This document shows, piece by piece, positions 28,901 to 40,900 of a stretch of DNA of 64,000 bases. The DNA is from Pogona vitticeps. Lineage: Eukaryota; Chordata; Lepidosauria; Squamata; Agamidae. The position numbers were made by a program, and so were the translations under genes. The stretch's first letter is position 1; the number at the start of each line of letters is the position of its first letter. The DNA lies in NCBI RefSeq assembly GCF_051106095.1, contig NC_135786.1, positions 87,022,001 through 87,086,000 of the forward strand, written 5' to 3'. The notes under the pieces are model-generated. The model did no database searches, was not told the origin of the DNA, and saw only the letters and a program-made list of their open reading frames with translations.

Positions 28901-31900
28901 TTATTTCACACCTTTTTTTCATCTGGGGTCATGGTTTCACTGCAGCCTTTTCCAGTCCTCTGGCCTTCTTAAGCCAAAATGGTGCCCATCTCCAGGATGA
29001 CGAGCATTAAAGTCCTAACACAACTGCAGGCTACCAGTTTGAGGAGGGTTGTTCCAAGGCCACCTGGAGATGTTGCTAGTTCTGTTTAACCCAAGTACCA
29101 TGTTTTTCCATGTATAATATGATAGATTATACTTTTCTCTAAAATATTTAGATTAAAAATCGAGGGTCAACTTATACACGGAAGTAAGGAGGGGAAGGGA
29201 TCAAAGTGCTTTGATCCTCGCTTTCCCCCTTCACTTTCTTCGCAAGAAAGTGGAGGGGGAAAGCAGGAATCATCAAAGTGCTTTGATTCCTTTTTCCCCC
29301 TCTACTTTTTGCGAGGAAACTGGAGGGAGAAAGCACTTTCCTCGCAAGTGAGGAAAGCAGGAATCATCAAAGCGACTCCTGATTTCCCTCTCCACTTTCT
29401 AGCGAGGAACTTTCTTTGGAAGAAAGTGGAGGGGGGAAGCAAGAATCACTTTGATGAATCGCTTTGATGGTTCCTGCTTTCCCCCTCCACTTTCTTCCAA
29501 AGAAAGTGGAGGAGGAAAGCACTTTCCTCGCAAGAAAGCACTTTTTCGCAAAGAAAGAAATTCTGGGTTAGAAAAGTGGGGGGCATCTTTTACGTGTGGG
29601 CATATTATACAGAGAAAAATATGGTAATTATATTGGTAATAAAGATTCGGATTGCCACAGTTTCTTGCAGGTTAAAAGAAGCAAGCTAATTGCAAACACG
29701 TGGACAGCGCGGTGTGAAGAAAGCTGGGTTGGAAGTGTTCTGCTTGTCACGCTCACATTCAGTGGGCAGGGAAATTGTAATGTAGAGAAACATTCAAATC
29801 TTCTAGCCAATCTACTAAACTATGATCCTTTAGCTTCTGAAGTGCTGTGTTCCTGTTTTAGCCAGTACAGTCAGTGGGATCTTTGGATAAGACCAGCTCC
29901 ATGTACACTTTCCTCAAGGTATACTGGCCATGTTGGCTGGGGGACTCTTTAGAGCTTGGGAAAAAGTCACTGTGAAGGGCCTGTATGGTTCAGTGGCTAC
30001 AGCAGCTTTCATAACCTGGAGCTCCTCAGAGGTGCCCAGTGTATCCTGATCAGGTTTGTGGCTAGCATTTTGCACCTGTGTGCCTTTTGCCTGAGGTCAT
30101 CTGTCTAGCTCCGTGTCCCCAATTTTGCTGTCCTTGTTATCTATAGTCAGGGCATTGTGCTGGCTGGAACATAGGCCATCACAACTAGTGGCATGATGTT
30201 GGGAGAGGCCGTGCTAGAGAGCCAGGTTTAGAACGATCCAGATTCAAACCCCCAGTCAGCTGCAAAACTGTGCTGTTGCCAGTTACCTACTTCTCTAGCT
30301 AATCCAGTTTATAGGATTGCTGTGGGTATTAAAATGGGGCATGCATTTGGTTCTGAGCTCCTTTGAGGAAGAGTCAGATAACAGTGTGAAAAAAATATGA
30401 ATGGAAGCCCATTCATTTGCCATTGGAAGTCCAAATAATCTACTATTGTGCTAGAAGGTTTGGTGTGCTTTTGAGATCTGTAGGAGGCACAATAGACAGA
30501 GTAACATGTTCTGTAGGAGACACAAATGGGGAATAGACACAGATCACAAATGGCATGAATTTAGGATCTCAAACTCAACTAGTCTGCCCTGAGTGGTAGA
30601 ATATATGAGAACAAAGTTTTTTTTTCTTTTGTTTTCAAATCCACAGCCTTCACCCTTGAGGATCCTCTTCTTGCACGAATTGTAAATAATCTGCACAACA
30701 CCATGTAGGGACTCTTGATTTTCACATTTTGGTCTGCATTTTTTCAAGCTTGGTAGAGAATGGAAGACCTCCTGATCCAGCTGATTGGGCAGTTACAGAT
30801 GTTGTGAATTATTTCCGGACGGTGGGCTTTGAAGAACAGGCGAATGCTTTTCAAGAACAGGTAGGTCAGTTCGGACAGTCTGTCTTTACCTTTTGCTACC
30901 ATTCTCAGGAGGCTTCCACTGTAGGTGCAAATACTACCTAGGACTGAATTAGCTGAATTTAAAATTGGCTGAATGATATGCAGAGCTTGAAAATTGTCTG
31001 TCTGATTAAATTATAGCTCCTGAATATAAACCCAATTACCAAAATGTTTCGAGAATTCTGAGAGTTGTAGCCCAAGGAAGTAATTTATCCAATATATAGT
31101 TTTTCTAAGAGTTAAAATGTAAGATATGTACCTAATTTTCCATTATCATGGCTACAGACATTCCAGTTCCTTTTACAGAGACCTGGCTTTCTGATGCATC
31201 TCATATAAATTGCAGGAGTGGGTTTGGGTGGAGGGATGATGACAGGTTTTTGTAACTACAAACATTAGCAATATTTTCATAATTGTTGTGTTGGGATTAG
31301 CTGCCGGGATTGTGTAATGAAAAGGCTGCTTATCCAGCAGAGCTTATTTACTCATCTGTACTGCTTATTAAAGAAATGCCCATTTAAACCGTTCTCCAGG
31401 TTTTACTACTAATGAAGCACAGTTGAGAAAGTACAGCAGGATCAGCAATTAAATTGGTATCCACCATTAACCTTGAAATGGACTCCCTGAGCCCCTAGAG
31501 AGTGCTATTGCTTGATTTGGACATGCATGTTTATAAAGGTTACTCAGGTGTTGGAAGGCTCAGCATTGCTAGGAAGGAAAAGAAATTCATTATGTTCATG
31601 CTTCTCTGTTAATACAGTCTATTTCATACCTTCAAAGGCTGAAAACAAACAGAGGTCTTGCTGGCTCCAAATCCTGTTGGCATAACTATGCTTTCAGAAG
31701 GTTGATGGCATCACCAGCAGGGGTGATGCATTTTCTCCTTCTGTCCCATGGCTCCCATGTAATCACTTTCATTCCATAGAAGCCATGGGAGTTGTGGACA
31801 GGAGGAGGAAGTCTTTAATTTCTGAAAATCTGAAACTGCTCCTAGTAATGTCATCCTATTCATTCATTGTCCTTAATGCCTGACTGTACAATAATTGGAT

Positions 31901-34900
31901 AGGAAAATTTCTCATAGTTGGTCCCAGACTTTTATTGCCAATGTTGTTGCAACATGGTAGGATAATACTGTGTGTGGCAGTGGTAACAAAACACAAGTCT
32001 TTGTGAGATTAACAGATTGAACGAAAACTGATTCCCTGAACTTGTCAGGAGTTGGAACCTTGTTTTGTGTGTGCTTCAACTTCTGATTTATTTCTTGAGC
32101 ATGTGAAAAGATGAAGCAAATCTAGGAGGTGCTACCTAGGGTATGTATAAAAACCTTTCTGACCTCTTAAATTTTGATTCATGTAACCATTTTGACATGG
32201 TGTGGGAACTGGGCGGATGGACTCAGATTGACAGTTCCATTCTCACAATGGCCATAGATGTTGCTGGTTTCAAAGGGGTGTTCACACAGCAGATTTTAGA
32301 ACTGCCACTGCCTGGACAATGTGGCCAGTGTGGATTTTCCCAATGGATATCAGAAGCAGAGTCATGAATTTAACCCTTTCAGAAGTATTTGTGTCACTTG
32401 ATTTGCCTATACAGTGGTGCCTCGCTTAGCGAGTGCTCCGTTTAGCGATGAAATCGCTTTGTGATGAAGATTTTGTGACTGCTTTTGCGATCGCTTTGCA
32501 ATGTTCCCTATGGGGTATTTTCGCTTTGCGATGATCGGTTCCCTGCTTCGGGAACCGATCATCGCAAAGCGACCATTTCCCCACAGCTGATTGGTGGTTT
32601 CAAAATGGCCGCCGGGGAAAAAACATGGCCGCCCGTTTTCTGGGACGGATTCCTTGCTTAAGAGACACCAGAAATGGCCGCGCTATGGAGGATCTTCGCT
32701 GACCGGTGAGTTTTAAGCCAATAGGAACGCATTAATCACGTTTTAATGCGTTTCTAAGGGCTTTTTTATTTCGCGTTGCGACGTTTTTGTGCAACAGCGA
32801 TTTTTGTGGAACGAATTAACGTCGCAATGTGAGGCACCACTGTACATGGTATCTATAAAAATCTATGCATTTTTATGATTTATCTTCTGTTGAGAATATC
32901 TCCCCACTAGTATATTTTATGAGGAACTATCACATAGTTGCTCAGCCCTGGAGATGTTGGCTTTCTTTAAAAAAGGTGATGGGTTTGGATCTTACCCATT
33001 TCATAAGACTGGCTACAGCTCTTAAGAATGCCAACTTGTGCTGCCTCTATATTTTACCATACCTGATCTGGCCACTTGAACTAGCTATATCAACTTGTAG
33101 AACAGGGATAGGAAACATGTGGTCATTCAGACGCAACCTTTTGATGGACCTTTAGCTTTTCTTGCTAGTGCTGATGGGAGCTGGAATCTGAAAAGTGGCT
33201 GAAATCCTATTACTTTGTTATGCATGCAGAAGGCAAACAGCATAGCATTCAGTGCATTGTAGCTGGCAATTAGAGAGTCACTGCTGGGATTCTTCGGGGG
33301 GCGTTATTATCGATTGGTTAGGATGTCTTTGGGGGATCTGGTGGTGCTGCGGGTTAAACTGCAGAAGCCTCTGTGCTGCAGGGTCAGAAGACCAGCAGTC
33401 ATAAGATTGAATCTACATGACAGAGTGAGCTCCCGTTGCTTGTCCCAGCTCCTGCCATCCTAACAGTTCGAAAGCATGTAAATACGAGTAGATAAATAGG
33501 TACCACCATGGTGGGGAGGTAACAGCGTTCCGTGCCTAGTTGCGCTGGCCACGTGACCACGAAAACTGTCTACGGACAAAAACTGGCTCTACGGCTTGGA
33601 GACAGGGATGAGCACCATGCCCTAGATTCAGACACGACTGGACTAAATGTCAAGGGGAACCTTTTCCTTTACCTAGGCTGTCTTTGGGCCCCAAAATCCC
33701 TTTAAGGAGATGCACAAAAGTACAGCTACAAAATTCAAACAATAAAATAAAATACCAATTAATAACAAAATAAAACTGACATCTTTACTTAAACCAAGGA
33801 GATGAACAGTTATCAAGATTAGAAAAAACATAGCAGTTCGGCAGCCTTATAAAGTTTGGGGAGAACAAATGGCCTTTCCCATCTGTCAGAAAGAATACAG
33901 AGAAAACAACTATTAATGTATTACTAGAGATGTATTTCTCTGTGAGCATGTTCCATGGTTCACCAGTCAGTGTGACCATGTCATGACCATAAAAATCCAT
34001 ATGGGTGAAAAGCAATACAGACCTCAAGTGGAGCAGGAATAAACTTGTGTATAGACAGTCTAAAGGTGATCTGTGGGAGAGATACTATATGGAAATAAAT
34101 CAGTGTCATGTTATGTGCCCTCAAGTTGGAACTGACTTCTAGTGACCCTAATAGGGCTTTCAAGGTAAGTGAAGTAATTAAGGAGTGGTTTTACCAGTTC
34201 CACTCCCCCAGTGAGCTTCTGTGACTGAGTGGGGATTCGAACTCAGGCCTGCTGAATCCTAGTCCATCACTTTATTCACTACACTACATTGGGTAGTTGA
34301 GTTGAATCAAAAAGTATTGTAGTTGAAGATACATTTCAACATAAATACATATTTTTAAACCTGTAATGTGAAGTGGCTCTTGCACTCAGTTTTTTATTAT
34401 TATTATCAAGAAGACTGGTTCCTAATACACAAGCAATAAAAATTGGACATCAAAAATGAAAATCAGCAAATTAAGAACTGTCAAGCTTGACTCAATGGAA
34501 ACAGAAATAAACCAGGTATAAAGCATGCATGATTAGTGTTTGAACTGATCTTTCGGATGCCATCTGTACTAGAAGAAGCAAGAATATTGTTATACTGTAC
34601 TAGAAGTAAAGATACTGTGATTTTTTTAAAAAAAATCAGATTAAAAACATCTGCAGATAGTCTGTTCAGTTGCTAGAATGCAATGTCTATGGTAGTGTCT
34701 GCAGCTTGGTTATTACGTCTGTCCTTTAAAAATCATGTATCTTAGCCAGGCGTGTGGTCTATATAGGCATGCTGTAAATGTGTTCATGAGTTATTCTAAA
34801 CATTGTAAATGTGTTCATGAGTTATTCTAAACATAAATCTTACTGTCCATTTCCCAAAGTCAAAATACCCAGCTGATGTGTTCATACTTATGCAGCTGTT

Positions 34901-37900
34901 ACTCTGATGTCATTTAATTCTAAAAGACAAGTACCACAATCCCATAACCAATGGGGTTACAATATGCAAATTACTGATACCTAGCTGTTAACTGACGTAA
35001 TGGTGAAGTCACAGTTTCTCCCTGACAACAGACTGTTCAAATCATTTTGAACTCAACAGCCTTCCTCTCCCATACTGTTTACCAGTACCCCAGGCATGGA
35101 ATTGCACAGAAGGTTATGCGAATGTTGGACATTATTATGAATGTATATATTTTAACGTTGAGGATCACAAGGTGCCGAGAAGTATTGGGAAGTTCCTCAG
35201 GTTTTTGATGAAAACAGATGAAGTAAAGTTTGCATAACACCATTTGAAGAAGATGGTGAATTATTATGAGGTTCTAGGAGTGACAAAACATGCATCTGCA
35301 GATAAGATTAAAAAAGCTTACCATCAGCTGGCCTTAAAGGTGCACCCTGATAAAAATCCCGAAAACAGGGAAGCAGCAGCGAAGAAATTCCAAAAAATCT
35401 CAAAAGCCTATCAGGTCTTATCTGATGCTGAAAAAAGGGATGCTTATGACCGATTAATCAAGAGGAATCTCTGTGAAAAAGAAAGGCCAACGGGAGGAGG
35501 AAGAGGGGAAAGTAGACGGAGGCCAGATGGTGGGCAAAAAAACAAAACGCCTGAAAGAAAACATTCTGACGCTGAACTCGGTTTCCATAAAGCCCACCCG
35601 GATGGACACAATGGGATGGATTCGTTTTCACTAAAGATCTTTGATGATCTGCTTAATGATATTTCTGGGGCTCAACCAAGCCTCCGCAGAAGCAGAAGCA
35701 GTAGCTTTTCCATTTCGATCAAAGGGGTGTCTCCTATTGCAGGTACTGGATTCACTTCCTTTGGTCCTGAAATCACCAAGGGCTGTTCCTGCTCTTCGGA
35801 CGGCAACGTGAAAGGCAATTTCAGGTCCATAATAACGACGAGCAAGATTGTGAATGGCAAGAAAGTCATTACAAAGCGAATTATACTGAATGGCAAAGAA
35901 AGTGTTGAAATTAAGGAAGAACCAGGTAGTCACTGAATTCTGTCTTCTCTGATTGGTAAGAGGTAGCTGTCGCACCTGGATAATTGAGCTGCTAAAAACT
36001 TTTGCTGTACTTTACATTGGATGGACTTACAAAAATATTATGCTGTGGCTGTGCATTCAAGCCAACCTTATGATCAGTAACAGCTTTATTCCGGCTAGCT
36101 AGTTCCTCCTGTCTCTTACCAAGTTACAGCTTTGTTTAGGAAATTGTATACTCTTTCACAGTCTATATACACAATGCAAAGTATATACAAATTATCTTCA
36201 CCATATTTGGGATGTTTCATGTGCTGAGATGGGCCAGTGGAGGTCTCTCACAACATTCAGATAGAATGGAAGTAGCAACATTCTTGTTTAATAAAGTTTT
36301 TGGAAAGGGTGGAGAAAGTCACTTTTGGGTTGTTGTTTTTAGGGTGTGTGTATTTTGAATGCGTTTTGATGGCTTTATTATGCCGGGTTGCAGTCAGTTT
36401 TGATATCCTACACTGCTGACAACTTTTAGAACCGTTTTCTAAAAGCAGAAGGTATCTGCAGTCAACAACAGGAAGGTGATACAAGCCCAATGCAAAGCAC
36501 TTTTCGTAATCCTGTTCTCATTCTGCAAGGACCATGACGGGACCTGCATAAACCACAAGGAATCTCAGTGGCATCTTAAAGACAAATCTTACTCTCATAG
36601 ATTGCAGCCCATTTTATCAGGTGCATCTTATATATGTATTCTCAAGCTGCTATGCCAGTGGTTGTTAGAGGTGGAGATATCTGCATTTGTAAATGAATAT
36701 GAATATCTCCATCCCAGGTGCACCTAATGCAGATCCAGCCCTCAGAACCGGCCCGTCCACTCACATGCTGCCAACATTCCCGCTCTTCCCGCCATTCACA
36801 GAAGCAGTTCTGCCATCTTCCTGCTTGGCTGGCCACTCAGCAGCCATGTGGGGAGACTTGTCTTCCCGCCCCCCCCCCGCCTGGAGTGGCCAGCTGAGCC
36901 AGGAGATGGTGGAGCTACTTCTGTGATTGGCATGAAAGGGGGACACTGGCAGTGTGGAGTTGTGTAAGTGGACGGGCTGGTTCCGAGGTCCAGACTCACA
37001 TGAGGTACACCTGGGACTGGGATATTTGTGTTCTTTTACTAGTTATGACTTAACCTTGCACTTGTGAAAGGAGCTTGTCCTGGTCTTGCCCTCTAGCCAA
37101 AGTAAAGCCTTCCTTGCAAAAAATTGTATCAGTTTTTTGTGTCTTTGGATTTCAGTGATTATTTGTAGTAGTTTATGTATATTACATACCTAAGTGATTA
37201 CTAAATTCAGTCATGCTCTACTAACTAACTTTTTCCCCCATTTAGTTTCCATGTTCTTCTCATGTGTGGGTCATTATTCTGTTGCCAAAGTTATTGCAGG
37301 CAACGTGATAATCTGGTGACTGGACCGCACTTTGCTCAGAGGAGGTTAGCGCTCCATGGAGTCATTATTGCTGCACAGGTGTGCAGCGGTGATCTTAGGC
37401 AGCAGAGCAAAAAAAAAAGAAAATTCTATGAGGACGTTCTAAAAATGGGGGCAGCCCAGACAAAAATTGTAACTTTTAAACTGCTTTAGATCAACAACAA
37501 GATCACTTGTTGAAAAACAGCCTGAACAATTGCTTTGTATTTAGGGAGACATAGTTAACTTATGGGGGAAAAGGAGTCAGGTTTTGAGATCTTCCCCTGC
37601 TTGGTGTCTCTTTGTGAATGGTCGTGAACACAAGAGGGTATCCTGTGGACCACCTTGACTGCTGCTTTTGCTATCATTAACATCCAGTCTTCCCTTTGCT
37701 ATGTAAAGTGTGGGACCCGTTTTCCTGTTAGTGACATGGGCATGATATTTTGCAGCAATATCAAATCATTTCCTGGTGGTTTGAATTGTGGGTACAAAAG
37801 CACACTTATAAACTTGATTTTTTTTTTTTAAGAATTGAATCTTCTCTGGGTCAGAGAGAAGATGGAGCATGAATGATGTAAAAAATCATTATGACCTGGA

Positions 37901-40900
37901 AGAAGGTAGTTTGCCTGAAGAAATGTCAGTGCTTCCCACATTCTTTCTGAGAGATGCTTCTTGTGGAAGTGGAGAAACAAAAATCACAAAAATTTGCGAG
38001 TTCCCTTCACACTCGTCTTACCAACCAGTTGGCACTCTTAGGCTTCCATTGCTCTGTAAACTTGTCCCGACCGTACTTTTGGCCTTGCCATGAAACCTGC
38101 TGCTGGAGAGCATTTTTTAAAAAATTATGAGGATAATTATGAGGACTGTAATGATTATAACAATAATACATTGTTATAATGACAGTAATCATCACAACCA
38201 TAATAATTTAATAAAAATTCTGCTCCAGCAGGGAAGTCTGCCTATAAGTTAGTTTTCTTTTCAGCCCATCACTCAGCACAGTGCAGATTCTAATGGGTTG
38301 AAAGTTGTGGGTAGGATTAATGGTTAAGGTTACAGGTAGAAGGAAAGAAAGTCTTATGTATTTCCTGACTGTAATGGAAGAAATTTCAGCTTATTCCCAA
38401 TGGGATCAAAAAACGGACAACTAGAGCATGTCATTTCTGCCTTGTTTCATCATAGTGGGCTGTTGAAAAATGGCATGAGATGTTCCTTGTCCCCATATAT
38501 CGGCTGCTGTAAAGAAGTAACCATGGTATAAACAATTAGATTTGCTAACACTATATTGTCACCTACAGCAATGTATTTGGCAAGTGGTTGAAATCTGGGG
38601 AAATAGTTTTCAAAATGTTTAGGTAACAAATAATATTGATGGATTTGATCAGAGAGAACAGGCAGTGACAGATGTTTTATTCGTATACTAGATGTATAGA
38701 GTCCTAAATTAGCCTACCTCAGAGACTACTTGATGCCACATAACAATAACAAGTTAACACGTACAAGATTCCAGGGTCATCTTAATCATGCATGATTTTT
38801 GCACATATGTACAAGATTCCAATGTTGTCTTTATCATGCATGATTTTTGCACAGCATAGCATATGCAGCTGTTGAAGTTAATTGAAAATATATAATATAA
38901 GTATGGCTAATCAACTTGTATCAAGAACACTGTGAGGCTCCCAAGATGGAGGCCATGTTAGGAGTGCCGTCACTCCCAAAGAGCACCCACCACACACAGA
39001 CATCCCCCCCGCCATCCCCACCGCGACGGGAAGAGAAAGGTGTGGAGACCCCTGATTGGGGAAAGGAAAGCGTTGGATCCCTTACCCTAAATAAGGGGGT
39101 AGACACCCATGACCTGGAGGAGGTCATGAAAGAGTTAAGAATCACCCGGGAACCGGGGCGAGTTCGGGTGGGAAACCGAGGGGAGGAGATTGAAGCGGGG
39201 ATAGGGGATATAAGGGGAGGACCAAGAGATATTCCGGGCGGTTGGGAATGGGTGTGGATGGAGGACCCCTGGACCCATAAGTGGGAACAAGTCCGGGTTC
39301 CTCATGAAGAGGCAGAGAAACGCCGGCAACTTGGATTGAAACCCCGACCCTCTTATTGGGGGGAAACGGAAGCTAAGGAGTGGAGGAGAAAACTCCGTGA
39401 AGAAAGAGAAGCTGTCGCCAGAGAACTTAAAAGAAAGAAACAATGGCATATCGCCGAGCTGAGGAAGCTGGGGGGTTACCCGGCCCTTGGGGTACAGATG
39501 GAGGAGAGGGATCCTCCTGGGATGGCTGGAGTGGCGACGAGGAGACACTGCCCTTGATCTCCCTGGAAGAAGCTTTGGACCCTGGACTGGGATCTGTGCC
39601 GCCTACAACAGGCCCCTGGAATCCAGAGACGACGAACCCTTTTGTAAATAGTTTGTGGACACCATTGAAACCAAGTCATGTGTTACAAGAATCCCTGAAC
39701 CCCTTTGTAGGGGGAAACCCAGTTGATGTTAATGTGGAAATAAATGCAGAACCTTTTGATTTACCGCCAATGCCTCGTCCGTTTATAGGGGAGAAAACAG
39801 CCCATCCCAACAAACCCTCACAAGCACTAAGTTGTGTTTTAATATTAGCTGATGTCGCAGTTTTGTTTATGGAAGTTGGGAATGAAGAGAAAAAAACTAT
39901 ATGCTATTTACAGGTGTCTATCAAAAGAGTGGGCAATCGCCAGAGGTCTTGGGATCACATATGTTGATCCTGGGACCTTGATGAATTGGTGCCATGACCC
40001 CCAACCCACCCCATAAACAGTTTCTTTCGAAAACTAGATTTTAAACTGGAAAACTCAAATGTGCCCTCTAGTGGGAAACTTTTTTCTTCTAAAGTGATAA
40101 TGTTGGGAATGATAAGTGATAATGTTAGTAATGATAGTAAACACATGCTCTTGCTGGGCATACCGTGGTTAGACACTTCATACAGTCCAATTTCTGTGCT
40201 CTTCCATAATTCCCATGATCAACCTCTTTTTGGGACTTAGTTCCACCCAGTTGAGAGGAAAAGGAAACACAACTCTTAGTGTTATTGCTGGCCCATATAA
40301 CTACAGTAGCCTATTGGATCCTTAATGATGAGCTACAAACTGTTCCAGTTGTGTGGCTGTCTCTCTTTTTCCCTTCAGGTTTGTGTCTTCTCTCTGCCAG
40401 AGCTTGAAAGTAATTAAGTTAAGCATAATTTGTTACCCCAATTCCCTGCAAGTTTCAGCAACAAATTAAAAATGTATTGTTGTAATCATTAACATTCTAA
40501 ATATCAATGATTTACCGATTCTTATTACATTAACTTGCTATGGTTCTTCCCAACTGATGGAAATGGTGTTTTGAGATTTAATAGATTAACAAATTAATTA
40601 CAGAATTAATTTTCTGAGCATTTAAGATTTTTAAAAACATTTTATATGGATTGGGTTACTGTTATTGACAAGCTGTAAAGGAAAAGCTTTAATCAAGGAT
40701 GCTGTACTTGCTAAATTTCTTGTAGTATATGTTTAAAATGTACTTTTTTTCACGGACTTTTCTAATACTATAAAGTAATACATTTTATTGGCTTTTTAAC
40801 TATTGGAATGTATTGTGTTTTTAAGTGGGTTTGTCTTTTCAATACATTGTAAGTCACCTTGAGTACTTTGAGAGAAAAGTAAAATATAAATAAAATGAAT

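Noticed and set aside
33356-33420. tRNA gene candidate
   Set aside because: The A- and B-box-like text belongs to the head of a Sauria SINE with its own tail and target duplication.
35631-35975. - strand frames opposite the DNAJB-like gene
   Set aside because: Shadow of the real coding strand with no recognisable motif.
39135-39548. 137-codon - strand frame opposite the GC-rich block
   Set aside because: Low-complexity Pro/Phe-rich mirror of the + strand frame, which has the more protein-like composition.
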